Source: Caulobacter sp.
GTDB lineage: Bacteria; Pseudomonadota; Alphaproteobacteria; Caulobacterales; Caulobacteraceae
Assembly (NCBI GenBank): GCA_028291055.1
Contig: JAQGIP010000032.1
Coordinates: 62,001 to 126,000 of the forward strand
Length of the DNA stretch: 64,000 nt
Reading direction: 5' to 3'
Of the stretch, positions 9,488 to 17,911 are shown in pieces. The position numbers were made by a program, and so were the translations under genes. How positions within the stretch are numbered: the stretch's first letter is position 1; each line of letters starts with the position of its first letter. The notes beneath the pieces are model-generated. The model was not told the DNA's origin. It worked only from the letters and a program-made list of their open reading frames with translations, and made no database searches.

Positions 9488-10821
9488 CGACAGAACGCCT
9501 TCCTCCGTTTGCAGCGATGTCTTCCTCCCGGGTGTTCGGCTATGCGCTGGGTTCCTTCGGCACGGGCGTCTTCTCAACCGTGCCGACGGTGCTGCTGCTC
9601 TATTTCTGCACCCAGATCCTGAGCATTCCCGCCCAGTATGCGGCGGTGGTGGTCTTCGCGCCCAAGGCGTGGGCGATCATCTGGGACCCTCTGGTAGGCG
9701 TGTGGTCGGACCAGACCCGATCACCCTGGGGCCGGCGGCGGCCCTTCCTGCTGGCGGGCGGCATCGGCATCCTGCTGGCCTTTGTCGGGCTGTTTTCCTG
9801 GAACTATGGCGGGCCGGAAGGTTCGGTCTGGGTGGTGGGCGCCTTCTATTTCGCCCTGGCCACCGCCTATTCCCTGTTCGCCGTGCCCTATGTGGCCTTC
9901 CCGGCCGAGGCCAGCCCCGAAGCCAAGGAGCGCGAGCGCATCGTCGCCTGGCGCATCGGCTTTGCCATGGTGGGCTCATTGATCGGCGCGGCGCTGGCGC
10001 CGATGCTGGTGGACCGGTTCGGAGGCGGCCACCGAGGCTATGCCGCCATGAGCCTGATCGTCGGCGCCATCTGCGGCGCGGGCATGGGAACGGCCTTCCT
10101 GGCCATGCCCTCACGCGCGGCGCAGACCCCGCCCCAACGCCCCTTCGCGTGGCGCGACCTGAGATCGGCAGTGGGCGGCAATCACGACTTCCGCAACCTG
10201 ATGCTGTCCTACATCCTGCAGCTCACCGGGGTGGGCGTGCTGTCGGCCCTGTCGCCCTACTGGGTGGTGTTTGTCCTGGGACGCCCCGCCGGCGACGCCG
10301 GCCTGGTGCTGGGAACGATGCTGATCGCCACGGTGGCCGCCACCCCCCTGTGGGCGCTCGGCGTCCGCCGCTTCGGCGGGCGGGGCGCCACCGTCTTCGC
10401 CGCCATCCTCTTCGCCCTGGCCACCGCCAGTCTCGCCCTGGGGCCGCTGCTGGCCGGGCCGGCGACGGCTTTCGCCACCTACGCCGCCATCGGGGTCGGC
10501 TTCTCAGGCCTGCAGGTGGCGCCCTTCGCCCTGGCCGCCCATCTGATCCACGCCTATGCGGTCAGGAGCGGCGAGCGCCAGGAGGGCCTGATGAGCGGCA
10601 TCTGGACGGCGTGCGAGAAGCTGGGCCTGGCCTTCGGTCCAGGCGTCGCGGGGCTTGGGCTGGCCCTGATCGGCTTCGTCTCGGCGGCGTCCCATCAAAG
10701 CCCGGGCGCGGTGCGGGGCATGGGCTGGCTGATCGCCTTTGCTCCGGCCGTGTTTTCGATCCTGAGCCTCATCCCCTTGCTGCGGGTCAGCCGCCCCGCC
10801 GCCAACGCACCGGGCGAATGA
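9484..10821 (+). CDS. MFS transporter, GPH (glycoside-pentoside-hexuronide):cation symporter-like
   Basis: 445-aa inner-membrane transporter with about 12 hydrophobic segments. The cytoplasmic loop after TM2 reads DPLVGVWSDQTRSPWGRRRPF, the GPH/MFS signature D-P-x-x-G-x-x-S-D-x-T-x-S-x-W-G-R-R-R-P. GTG 9484 overlaps the previous stop as GTGA; an ATG at 9517 is possible but lacks a clear ribosome site. It would carry products of the two periplasmic hydrolases into the cytoplasm. Bacterial GPH members move sugars, but related proteins move other solutes, so the cargo is open. Confidence 0.87.
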   Translation: MTTERLPPFAAMSSSRVFGYALGSFGTGVFSTVPTVLLLYFCTQILSIPAQYAAVVVFAPKAWAIIWDPLVGVWSDQTRSPWGRRRPFLLAGGIGILLAFVGLFSWNYGGPEGSVWVVGAFYFALATAYSLFAVPYVAFPAEASPEAKERERIVAWRIGFAMVGSLIGAALAPMLVDRFGGGHRGYAAMSLIVGAICGAGMGTAFLAMPSRAAQTPPQRPFAWRDLRSAVGGNHDFRNLMLSYILQLTGVGVLSALSPYWVVFVLGRPAGDAGLVLGTMLIATVAATPLWALGVRRFGGRGATVFAAILFALATASLALGPLLAGPATAFATYAAIGVGFSGLQVAPFALAAHLIHAYAVRSGERQEGLMSGIWTACEKLGLAFGPGVAGLGLALIGFVSAASHQSPGAVRGMGWLIAFAPAVFSILSLIPLLRVSRPAANAPGE

Positions 10822-11978
10822 TGGAGACGGTCGACTATCTGGTCGTCGGCGCCGGCGTGGCGGGGGCCTCGGTGGCCGCCGAACTGGCCGATCGCGCCCG
10901 TGTCTGCCTGATCGAACAGGAAGAGCAGCCGGGCTACCACGCCACCGGCCGGTCGGCGGCGATCTTCGCCCGCAACTATGGCGTCGCCGCGGTGCGCGCC
11001 CTGACCCAGGCCAGCGAGACCTTCTTCAAGACGCCGCCCGCTGGATTCGCCCAGGCGCCCTTGTTCAAGCCCCGCCAGATACTCGAGATCGGCCGCGAGG
11101 ATCAGCTCGGCGCCCTGGCGGCCAGCGCCGCTGCGGCGGCCGGCGTTCTGACGACGCTCTCACGATCGCAAGTCCTGGCATTGGCGCCCATGCTTCGGCC
11201 ACACTCCGTGGCGGCCGGCCTGCTCGACCCCGCCGCCGGCGATCTGGATGTCCACGAGCTTCTCAGCGGCTGGCTGCGCCTCTTCAAGGCGCGCGGCGGC
11301 AGGCTGATGACCGGCGCCGCGCTTCTGGAACTGTCCCGGAAGGACGGCGGCTGGCGCGCACGGACCGCCAGAGGCGAGGTCCAGGCCCGGGTCGTCGTCA
11401 ACGCCGCGGGGGCCTGGGCCGACGGCGTGGCCGAGCTGGCCGGGGCGGCGGCCTTGGGACTGACGCCCAGGCGCCGCACGGGCGTGATGGTGGACGCGCC
11501 GCCCGGCGCCGTGATCGATGACTGGCCGATGGTCGTGGACGCGGATGAACTGTTCTACTTCAAGCCGGACGCCGGCCGCATCATGCTGTCGCCCGGCGAC
11601 GCAACCGCCACGGCGCCCTGTGACGCGGCGCCCGAAGAGCTCGACGTGGCCGTCGCCATCGATCGGGTGCTGGCCGCCACCACCCTGGACATCAGGCGCG
11701 TCCGTAGTCGCTGGGCGGGCCTACGCACCTTCGCGCCCGACGAGCATCCCGTGGTCGGGTTCGATGTGGCGACGCCCGGTTTCTTCTGGCTTGCCGGCCA
11801 GGGGGGCTTCGGCATCCAGACCGCCCCTGCCCTGTCCCTGGCGGCCGCGGCCCTGATCCGGGGGGAGCCGTTGCCCGAGGCGCTCATCGCGAATGGCGTC
11901 GATGCCCGGGCCTTGTCGCCCGGCCGCCTGATCCCCGGAAGCGCCGCAGTCTCGGAGATGGGCGATGACATATCCTGA
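10818..11978 (+). CDS. FAD-dependent D-amino-acid dehydrogenase (DauA/DAO-like)
   Basis: 386-aa cytoplasmic flavoprotein. The N-terminal Rossmann motif VVGAGVAGASVAAEL is followed by EEQPGYHATGRSAA, and later LKPRRRTG-type and WAGLRTFAPD blocks appear. The overall order closely follows what I recall of Pseudomonas D-arginine dehydrogenase DauA, including FFWLAGQGGFGIQT near the C-terminus and a SPGRL ending. The expected reaction is oxidative deamination of a D-amino acid or similar amine to the 2-oxo acid. It starts at an ATGA overlap with the transporter stop. Its place after two peptidase-like hydrolases and a transporter suggests it handles a released D-amino acid or amine (inference). 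Confidence 0.85.
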   Translation: MMETVDYLVVGAGVAGASVAAELADRARVCLIEQEEQPGYHATGRSAAIFARNYGVAAVRALTQASETFFKTPPAGFAQAPLFKPRQILEIGREDQLGALAASAAAAAGVLTTLSRSQVLALAPMLRPHSVAAGLLDPAAGDLDVHELLSGWLRLFKARGGRLMTGAALLELSRKDGGWRARTARGEVQARVVVNAAGAWADGVAELAGAAALGLTPRRRTGVMVDAPPGAVIDDWPMVVDADELFYFKPDAGRIMLSPGDATATAPCDAAPEELDVAVAIDRVLAATTLDIRRVRSRWAGLRTFAPDEHPVVGFDVATPGFFWLAGQGGFGIQTAPALSLAAAALIRGEPLPEALIANGVDARALSPGRLIPGSAAVSEMGDDIS

Positions 11979-12834
11979 AGAACCCGTTCGCCGGGTCACG
12001 GAGGGCGAGCGGCAAGCCTTTCGCCGCGACGGCGCGGTGATCCTTCGGCGGGTCATTCAGCCGGCCTGGATCGAGCGGATGCGCGAAGCCGTCGACCGCG
12101 TGCTGGCGGCGCCGGGCCCGGCGGCCGTGGAATATACCGAGGCCGGCGCGTCAGGCCGCTATCTCGGCGACTTCTTCACCTGGTTGCGCGACCCGGACTT
12201 CAAGGCCTTCGCCCTGGCCTCGCCCCTGCCCGCCCTGGCCCAGCAATTGATGCAGTCGCGGGAGGTGACCTTCTTCTACGACCAGCTGCTGGTGAAGGAG
12301 CCCCGCACGCGGGAGGAAACCCCCTGGCATCAGGATCTGCCCTATTGGCCCCTGCGCGGCGCCGACATCCTGTCGCTGTGGGTGGCCTTCGACCCGGTGA
12401 CGGCAGAGTCCGGCGCCATGCGCTATGTGGGGGGCAGTCATTTGCCGGGCCGGCTCTATGCGCCCACGGCCTTCGGCAACAGGTCAGGGTTTGCGGACAT
12501 CCTGGCCAAGGGCGCGCTGCCTCCCTTCCCGCCCATGAGCGAGGAGATCGCGGGGGCCGACCTGATCGTCTGCGCCGTCGAGCCCGGGGACGTCGTGGTC
12601 CACCATCCCCTGACCTTCCATTGGTCGCCGGGCAACCTGAGCGTTGATGCGCGCCGCCGCGCCCTGGCCCTGAGATACGTCGGCGATGACGCCGTCTTCG
12701 ACGCCAGGCCAGGAACCTTCCTGGACAATCCTCGCGTCCGCGCCCTGCTCCCGGATCCGATCGCCTACTCGGACGGCGAGCGCCTGGGCGGAGCCAACTT
12801 CCCACGGGTCTGGCCGCGAGAGGCTTCGGACTGA
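11965..12834 (+). CDS. Phytanoyl-CoA dioxygenase (PhyH) family Fe(II)/2-oxoglutarate oxygenase
   Basis: 289-aa PhyH-type non-haem iron oxygenase. The iron ligands are visible as H122-x-D124 in WHQDLPYW and a distal His in HHPLTFHWSPGN (probably H219). The substrate may be free rather than CoA-bound, as in many bacterial PhyH proteins. The gene overlaps the flavoprotein by 14 nt and is the last in the operon. It could hydroxylate the imported compound or a breakdown product. No downstream terminator hairpin was clear before the convergent monooxygenase gene. Confidence 0.88.
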   Translation: MTYPEEPVRRVTEGERQAFRRDGAVILRRVIQPAWIERMREAVDRVLAAPGPAAVEYTEAGASGRYLGDFFTWLRDPDFKAFALASPLPALAQQLMQSREVTFFYDQLLVKEPRTREETPWHQDLPYWPLRGADILSLWVAFDPVTAESGAMRYVGGSHLPGRLYAPTAFGNRSGFADILAKGALPPFPPMSEEIAGADLIVCAVEPGDVVVHHPLTFHWSPGNLSVDARRRALALRYVGDDAVFDARPGTFLDNPRVRALLPDPIAYSDGERLGGANFPRVWPREASD

Positions 12835-12984
12835 TGGGGCGTCTCTCGCAGAGGCCGTTCGCCCGATGACTCTTAATTGGCGGGTCGTAGATCCGAATTC
12901 GACTGCACCCATCATTCCCTTTCCTTGAAGAATACGGATTTCCCCTTTCGGTCCACCGTCACGAGCTGGTGGCCGGGATGTCGT

Positions 12985-14292
12985 TCAATGATCCACGTCG
13001 ACATGGCGAACGGCCTCGCCGGCATACTCCATCACCTTGGTGTCGGTGATCTGAGCCACGTATCCGTCCGGGCGAACCAGGACATGTCTACGGTCGCGAC
13101 GCATCAATTGGGTCGCTCCAGTGTGGCGAAGCAGGTCGAACAGGCGCCGTCCATCGGCCAACCGGCGGTCCGCGACGCGATCACCGGGGAAAATACCGCC
13201 GGACGGCTCGCCCTTCGACAACGGGCTGTCTCGATAGTTGAGCGCGAGCTGGTTGGTCAGATCGCCCCGCTCGCGAGACGCCTGGACGTGCAGCGTCTTG
13301 GTGAGGTCAAGCATCGCGGCGGCCACGGGCAGCCGCTCCTGTTCATAGCTGTCCAGGACGTCGCCGTTTCCCGCCCGGACCGCCCAGGCGAGCTTCCAGC
13401 CCAGGTTCCAGGCGTCCTGGATGCCGGTGTTGAGTCCCTGGGCGCCCGATGGCGGATGGATATGGGCGGCGTCGCCCGCGAGCAGGACGCGGCCGACCCT
13501 GTAGCGATCAACCATCCGGATCTGGTGATGGAACCGTGATTGCCAGGCAACGCGCCTGACGCGCTTGCCGGTGGCGCGCAATATGCCCTTCTCAAGGCCA
13601 TTCTCGGCGATCGCCTCGGGCGATTGCAGCTGGAACAGGTCGGTATTCGGCAACGGACAGAGCGACGACGGCCCGCCGCGGGTGCGCGGCCAGACATGCC
13701 AATAGGTCCGATCCAGATTTTCGATCTCGAGGTCGGCGACTATCATGGTCTTGCCGTCGAGCGTCCTGCCGCCCAGTTCCAGACCGACCGCCTTACGGGT
13801 GGCGCTGCGGCCGCCGTCGCAGCCGATCAGGTATTCCGCCTTGATCCCTTCCCCACTTGTAAGGGTCGCCGTAACGCCCTCGCCGGACTGTTCGACGGCG
13901 GCAAGCCCCGCGTCATACTCGATCCTTCCGCCGAGCTTGATGAGGTGCGCCCGCAGAATCTCCTCCGTGCGCCACTGGGGGATCATCAGCATGTTCGGAT
14001 AGGGGCGCGCCTCCGAGGAGGGGTGATGGGTTCCGAGCGAGCCTGTCTTGAAACCAAAGGGGCCGAAGTGGACCTTCATGAAGGGATAGAGCGAACTGGC
14101 CGCGACCATTTGGTCCGCGATGCCGATCAGGTCGAAAATCTCGAGCGAGCGGGGCTGGACACCCTTGCCCCGCGATCCCGGAAACGGCCCGCTTGCCGAG
14201 TCGACCAGCCTGACCGCGATGTTGCGGCGCAACAGTTCAATCGCCAGCGTCATGCCGGTCGCGCCGGCCCCCGCAATCAAAACCTGTGTCAC
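12985..14292 (-). CDS. FAD-dependent aromatic monooxygenase (PheA/TfdB/Rox type)
   Basis: 435-aa class A flavoprotein monooxygenase. It has the N-terminal GxGxxG (VLIAGAGATGMTLAIELL), the DG-type motif IGCDGGRSATRK and the GD motif GDAAHIHPPSGAQGLNTGIQDAWNLGWKL. It ends in LVRPDGYVAQI, a tail seen in phenol-hydroxylase/rifampicin-monooxygenase relatives. It is short beside about 550-600-aa phenol hydroxylases but close to Rox-type lengths. It hydroxylates an aromatic ring using NAD(P)H and O2. The start is a GTG with GGAGG six bases upstream. It is the last gene of the MarR-linked block and has its own copy of the GTGCATAATGCAC palindrome just upstream. Confidence 0.88.
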   Translation of the reverse strand: MTQVLIAGAGATGMTLAIELLRRNIAVRLVDSASGPFPGSRGKGVQPRSLEIFDLIGIADQMVAASSLYPFMKVHFGPFGFKTGSLGTHHPSSEARPYPNMLMIPQWRTEEILRAHLIKLGGRIEYDAGLAAVEQSGEGVTATLTSGEGIKAEYLIGCDGGRSATRKAVGLELGGRTLDGKTMIVADLEIENLDRTYWHVWPRTRGGPSSLCPLPNTDLFQLQSPEAIAENGLEKGILRATGKRVRRVAWQSRFHHQIRMVDRYRVGRVLLAGDAAHIHPPSGAQGLNTGIQDAWNLGWKLAWAVRAGNGDVLDSYEQERLPVAAAMLDLTKTLHVQASRERGDLTNQLALNYRDSPLSKGEPSGGIFPGDRVADRRLADGRRLFDLLRHTGATQLMRRDRRHVLVRPDGYVAQITDTKVMEYAGEAVRHVDVDH

Positions 14293-14309
14293 AGCGGACC
14301 TCCTTATAG

Positions 14310-14322
14310 GTGCATAATGCAC
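14310..14322. promoter_or_regulatory. 13-bp palindrome (putative MarR operator) upstream of the monooxygenase
   Basis: GTGCATAATGCAC, arms GTGCAT/ATGCAC around one base, 18 bp before the monooxygenase GTG. The same 13 bases occur upstream of the CrtC-like gene at 16022-16034. The adjacent MarR-family gene is the obvious candidate binder. Confidence 0.65.
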
Positions 14323-14396
14323 GAATATTGTTACCTAGCCTGACCTCCGGACGGGTCGGGCAACACATCTGGGAGCCCGCTTCTCCCGGGTTCAGT

Positions 14397-14843
14397 TCAC
14401 TTCAGAAGCTCGCCCATCCTCGTCGCCATCCTCGCGGTGAGTTCGGCGAGCGCCGCTCGGTCAGCCTCGGTCCAGTCAGTGAAATTCCGGTCCATGAAGC
14501 GCCGTCTCGCCTGGCGGAATTCGTCGAGCATGACCTGCCCGGCCTCGGTGGGCCGCAGCCGGCGGACGCGCTGATCGTCATCCTCCACATGGCGTTCCAC
14601 CAGACCCAGGCTCTCCAGCTTGGTGGCCTGACGGCTGACCGTGGAGTGGTTGCGCCCGATCAGGTTGGCCAGCTCCACGACGCCGATCGGGCCGAACAGG
14701 CCGATCCTCGTCAGCAGGGGAAACAGGGCTCGATCAAGTTTGACGCCGGCCCGCGCCAGGAACGATGCGTCGAGATCGGGTCTGTTCAGATAGCCGTTGA
14801 GGCGCAGGAAGGCGGCGTGGAATGTGTCTGACCAGTCGTCCAT
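14397..14843 (-). CDS. MarR family transcriptional regulator
   Basis: 148-aa winged-helix regulator. The recognition region reads GVVELANLIGRNHSTVSRQATKLESLGLVERH, followed by the basic wing DDDQRVRRLRPTEAGQ, which is the MarR pattern. N- and C-terminal helices supply dimerisation. The ATG at 14843 follows a G-rich stretch. The gene sits 41 bp after the CrtC-like gene and before the monooxygenase, all on the minus strand. It probably represses its own transcript and the monooxygenase through the two GTGCATAATGCAC sites and is released by an aromatic ligand (inference). Confidence 0.9.
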   Translation of the reverse strand: MDDWSDTFHAAFLRLNGYLNRPDLDASFLARAGVKLDRALFPLLTRIGLFGPIGVVELANLIGRNHSTVSRQATKLESLGLVERHVEDDDQRVRRLRPTEAGQVMLDEFRQARRRFMDRNFTDWTEADRAALAELTARMATRMGELLK

Positions 14844-14884
14844 CCCCCACTGTCGTTGAATTGGTTCCTCCAGGCCAGGGCGGC

Positions 14885-16009
14885 CTATTTGAATTCGAAG
14901 CGTTCCAGGGTGCCCTCGCCTTCCATGGTGGGTTGGCCGGCGAGGGTGAGGGAGACCGGGCTCTTGAAGCGGGTGTACCAGGGCTTCATGCCGGCAAGCT
15001 GGGCCATGCCGCGCATGGCGGGCGGCGCATTGTTCAACAGATTGGCGGAGGTCAGCAGACGGTTGGAGGCGTTGAACTGTACGCGGTCCCCGGCCTGGGT
15101 GGCGAAGGTGACCGAGCCGGCGATCGGGCGCACATGCTCGGGGTCGGGGTGCTTGATCGGGGCGCCCTCGGCGGCGGTGACGGCGGTCCCGAAGGCGTTG
15201 ACCTTCACCGAGGCGGGATCGCCCACATAGAGCAGGGTGATCTTCTCGCCGCCCACGTCGGCGCGGCCGTAGAGTTGCGAGGCGATGGTGGTATCCGCGC
15301 CGACCTGGGCCCGGCCCCACCACCAGCCGTCGAACAGGTCGCGCGGCGAGACATTGCCCCAGTTGTGGTCGTGATAGCCGCTGCCGGTGACGCTGCGGGT
15401 CACACCGTCGAGGGTCAGCTCGCCCGACACCGACCCTTCGGGCACGGCGACCAGCCAGGCGAAGTAGCGCTCGCCCGACAGCATGTGGCCGGTGGCGGGC
15501 CGGTAGGAGGCCAGGCGCTGGTGCAGCACCAGATCACAGCCCATTCCCCCGGTCTGGGCCGCGTCCACATGGATGGTATAGGTCTTCAGGTTGCCCTCAA
15601 ACCGGTGCGGGCCGATCCGGACGTCGGCGTGGTCGCGGGCGAATTCGCCGGGTTCATCGAACTGTTTCAGAACGCGCCGGGGTTTCCCGCCGGGCGGCGT
15701 CACCTCGATGCTGACGGCGCGCTTGTGGGTTCCGTAGAACCAGTTGTCGCCGAACCAGATGACCACGACGCTGCCGTCGTCCAGCAGGCCGTCGAAGTAC
15801 CACCACTCGAAATTCTCGGGCCGCGCCTCGGTTCGCCGGCCATCTTCGGAGACCTGGATCTGCTGGCCGATGCCCAGCGCCTTGTAGTCTTCCGGCTGGT
15901 CCGCGAGCCGCAGGCGGCGGTCCGGAGCGGCCTTGGCGCAGGCTGCTGTCGCAAGAGCGGCCATTCCCGCGACCGCGCCTAGGCCAAGCGTTCGACGGGA
16001 GAAGCTCAT
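14885..16009 (-). CDS. CrtC/AttH-like lipocalin-type protein, predicted lipoprotein
   Basis: 374-aa protein of the carotenoid 1,2-hydratase (CrtC)/AttH-like superfamily. The family markers are EWWYFDG in the first third, the GYHDHNWGN motif in the centre and WWWGRAQVG after it. The N-terminus carries twin arginines (SRRTLG) and a hydrophobic stretch ending in ATAAC, so it may be Tat-exported and lipid-anchored. ATG 16009 is chosen with GGAG upstream; an ATG at 16027 lies inside the palindrome and is less likely. The context is aromatic oxidation, not carotenoid synthesis, so the activity (hydratase, isomerase or binding) on a prenyl-like or aromatic substrate is open. Confidence 0.75.
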   Translation of the reverse strand: MSFSRRTLGLGAVAGMAALATAACAKAAPDRRLRLADQPEDYKALGIGQQIQVSEDGRRTEARPENFEWWYFDGLLDDGSVVVIWFGDNWFYGTHKRAVSIEVTPPGGKPRRVLKQFDEPGEFARDHADVRIGPHRFEGNLKTYTIHVDAAQTGGMGCDLVLHQRLASYRPATGHMLSGERYFAWLVAVPEGSVSGELTLDGVTRSVTGSGYHDHNWGNVSPRDLFDGWWWGRAQVGADTTIASQLYGRADVGGEKITLLYVGDPASVKVNAFGTAVTAAEGAPIKHPDPEHVRPIAGSVTFATQAGDRVQFNASNRLLTSANLLNNAPPAMRGMAQLAGMKPWYTRFKSPVSLTLAGQPTMEGEGTLERFEFK

Positions 16010-16021
16010 TTCATCAACTCC

Positions 16022-16034
16022 GTGCATAATGCAC
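16022..16034. promoter_or_regulatory. 13-bp palindrome (putative MarR operator) upstream of the CrtC-like gene
   Basis: GTGCATAATGCAC, identical to the copy at 14310-14322. It ends 13 bp before the CrtC-like start, directly abutting its GGAG ribosome site. A repressor bound here would block transcription entry or initiation of the CrtC-like-marR unit. Confidence 0.65.
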
Positions 16035-16094
16035 GACCATCTCTACGCCCGGCGGCGGAGGAGGGCAACAGAATTCGCCGCGGCCGCGCCACCG

Positions 16095-16952
16095 TCAGAC
16101 CTCGTCCACGCAGGGGTTTTCGATGGCGCCCAGCCCGTCGATCTCGATGCGCACGCGATCACCGGCCTTCAGGAACTGTGGCGGCTTCATCGCCGCGCCG
16201 ACCCCGCCGGGCGTGCCCGTAAAGATCAGGTCGCCCGGCTCCAGGGTCATGGCCCGCGAAAGGTGTTCGATCTGGTCCCAGACATCGAAAACCAGCTTGC
16301 CCGTATCGGACTGCTGGCGCGGTTCGCCGTTGACCAGCGCGCGGATCGCCAGTCCGTGCGGATCGGGGACCTCGTCCGCCGTGGTGATCCATGGACCGAA
16401 CGGGGCGTGGCTGTCGAAGGATTTGCCCAGCACCCATTGCGGCGTGCGAAGCTGCCAGGCGCGTTCGGTGGCGTCGTCGCCGACGCAATAGCCGAACACG
16501 GCCCGCGCCGCGTCGGCCCTGGCAATGTGGCGTCCGCCGGCGCCGATCACCGCCACCATCTCCGCCTCGTAGTCGACGTAGGCCGGCGCCTTGGGGATCA
16601 GGATCGGATCGAACGGGCCGCTGGCCGCCGTCGACATCTTGGCGAACCAGATCTGGTGCTCCGGCTTCGGCTGGCCGCTCTCCTCGATATGGTCGGCGTA
16701 GTTGAGCCCGATGGCCATGATCTTGCCCGGCCGCCGTATCGGCGCCAGCAGCCGGACCCCATCGAGCGCCAGGCTGTCGGCGGCGCGCCCGGCGATGGCG
16801 CGGACCTCGCCCTCGATCCGGCCCCATCGGGCGATCAGGTCGATCATGTCGATCGCGAGGCTGGGCGCCGCGCGGTTCAGGGGCACGATGTGATCGCCTT
16901 GCACGACGCCCAGTTCCGGCGCGCCGCCGGCTTCGAAAGTGGCCAGTTTCAT
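16095..16952 (-). CDS. Fumarylacetoacetate hydrolase (FAH) family protein
   Basis: 285-aa FAH-fold enzyme. It shows KIMAIGLNYADHIEE, the metal-binding DYEAEMVAVIG region, GYCVGDDATERAWQ, and the GDLIFTGTPGGVG loop typical of the family. Members hydrolyse C-C bonds of acylpyruvates or decarboxylate/hydrate oxo-acids in meta-cleavage pathways. The start is an ATG with GGAGAC upstream, and 22 bp separate it from the dioxygenase gene. Next to a ring-cleavage dioxygenase, a role on the ring-fission product is likely (inference). Confidence 0.9.
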   Translation of the reverse strand: MKLATFEAGGAPELGVVQGDHIVPLNRAAPSLAIDMIDLIARWGRIEGEVRAIAGRAADSLALDGVRLLAPIRRPGKIMAIGLNYADHIEESGQPKPEHQIWFAKMSTAASGPFDPILIPKAPAYVDYEAEMVAVIGAGGRHIARADAARAVFGYCVGDDATERAWQLRTPQWVLGKSFDSHAPFGPWITTADEVPDPHGLAIRALVNGEPRQQSDTGKLVFDVWDQIEHLSRAMTLEPGDLIFTGTPGGVGAAMKPPQFLKAGDRVRIEIDGLGAIENPCVDEV

Positions 16953-16974
16953 GAGGCTGTCTCCGTTGGTCTTG

Positions 16975-17901
16975 TCAGGCCAGGGTCGGGGGGGGAGCCG
17001 GCCCCCATTGCACGTCGATGATGTTCTGCAGGGACGCGGTCCTGGAGCCGTCGGCGGCGGTAAGCAGATCCCCGTCCGTCCAGTGCTCCAGGGTGTGGCC
17101 CCAGGGATCAAGCCAGTAGTCGAACACCTGGCTGCCCAGCAGATGGCGTCCCACGCCCCATTCCGGCGTAGCCCCCGCCGATTTCAGCTGGTCGTGACCG
17201 GCCATCAGGTCGTCGAGATCGGCCACCTCGAAGGCCGCGTGGATGAAGCCGGGCCCGTTGGGGTGCTGGATGAGGAACAGGGTATGGTGGTCGGTCGGCG
17301 TGTCACCGCGATCGCAGCGCAGGAAGGCGCCCAGCGATAGATCGGGCGTCAGGGCGATCTCGTCGGAGGTGATGAAGCCGAAGCGATCCTTGTACCAGCG
17401 TTCGGAGGCGCGGAAGTCCGAGACCTTCAGCACGCAGTGGCCGAGCCGGATCACGTGGGATGGGCCCACGGGCGTGCGCTTCAACGCGCCGAGGCGGGCG
17501 TGATCGGAGGCGCTGTTCCAGGGTGCGACCGCCGGCAGCGGGGATGGCTCGGCCGGCTGCTGGCCGGCGATCACCTCGATGCGATGGCCATCGGGGTCGT
17601 GCAACACCACCACGCTTCCGCCCCCCGGAGCGTCGAACGGCTCAACCGCCGCGCCCTCAGCCCGCGCCAGGGCCTGGAGGTCGTCGGACGACTCTGCCCG
17701 CAGGCCCAGGCCCGCGAAGCCCGGCTCGCCTCGTTCGGTGATGTGCAGCACCGGAGCCTCTCCGCCACCACGCGCGAACAGGCGCTCCTGGGTCTGTTCG
17801 ATGATCTCCAGGCCGAAGTCCTCGAGAAAGCCGGCCATCCGGTCCAGGTCCGGCGCCCGGAAGCGCACAAAGGCGATATCTTCGATCTTGATCGTGCTCA
17901 T
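16975..17901 (-). CDS. VOC-family extradiol-type dioxygenase
   Basis: 308-aa two-module vicinal-oxygen-chelate protein. The catalytic C-terminal module has the expected metal triad H155 (RLGHCVLKV), H221 (GFIHAAFEV) and E272 (DPWGHTLEHW), as in type I extradiol dioxygenases. The N-terminal module (SVVVLHDPDGHRIEV) is structural. It would open a catechol-like ring next to the hydroxyls. It sits between the reductase and the FAH-type hydrolase, 10 and 22 bp away, so the order oxidation, ring cleavage, hydrolysis is encoded in one transcript. Confidence 0.88.
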   Translation of the reverse strand: MSTIKIEDIAFVRFRAPDLDRMAGFLEDFGLEIIEQTQERLFARGGGEAPVLHITERGEPGFAGLGLRAESSDDLQALARAEGAAVEPFDAPGGGSVVVLHDPDGHRIEVIAGQQPAEPSPLPAVAPWNSASDHARLGALKRTPVGPSHVIRLGHCVLKVSDFRASERWYKDRFGFITSDEIALTPDLSLGAFLRCDRGDTPTDHHTLFLIQHPNGPGFIHAAFEVADLDDLMAGHDQLKSAGATPEWGVGRHLLGSQVFDYWLDPWGHTLEHWTDGDLLTAADGSRTASLQNIIDVQWGPAPPPTLA

Positions 17902-17911
17902 GGCCCTCTCC

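Noticed and set aside
14885-16009. Carotenoid biosynthesis crtC
   Set aside because: Family markers match, but there is no carotenoid gene nearby and the protein has a lipoprotein-like leader; kept as CrtC-like only.
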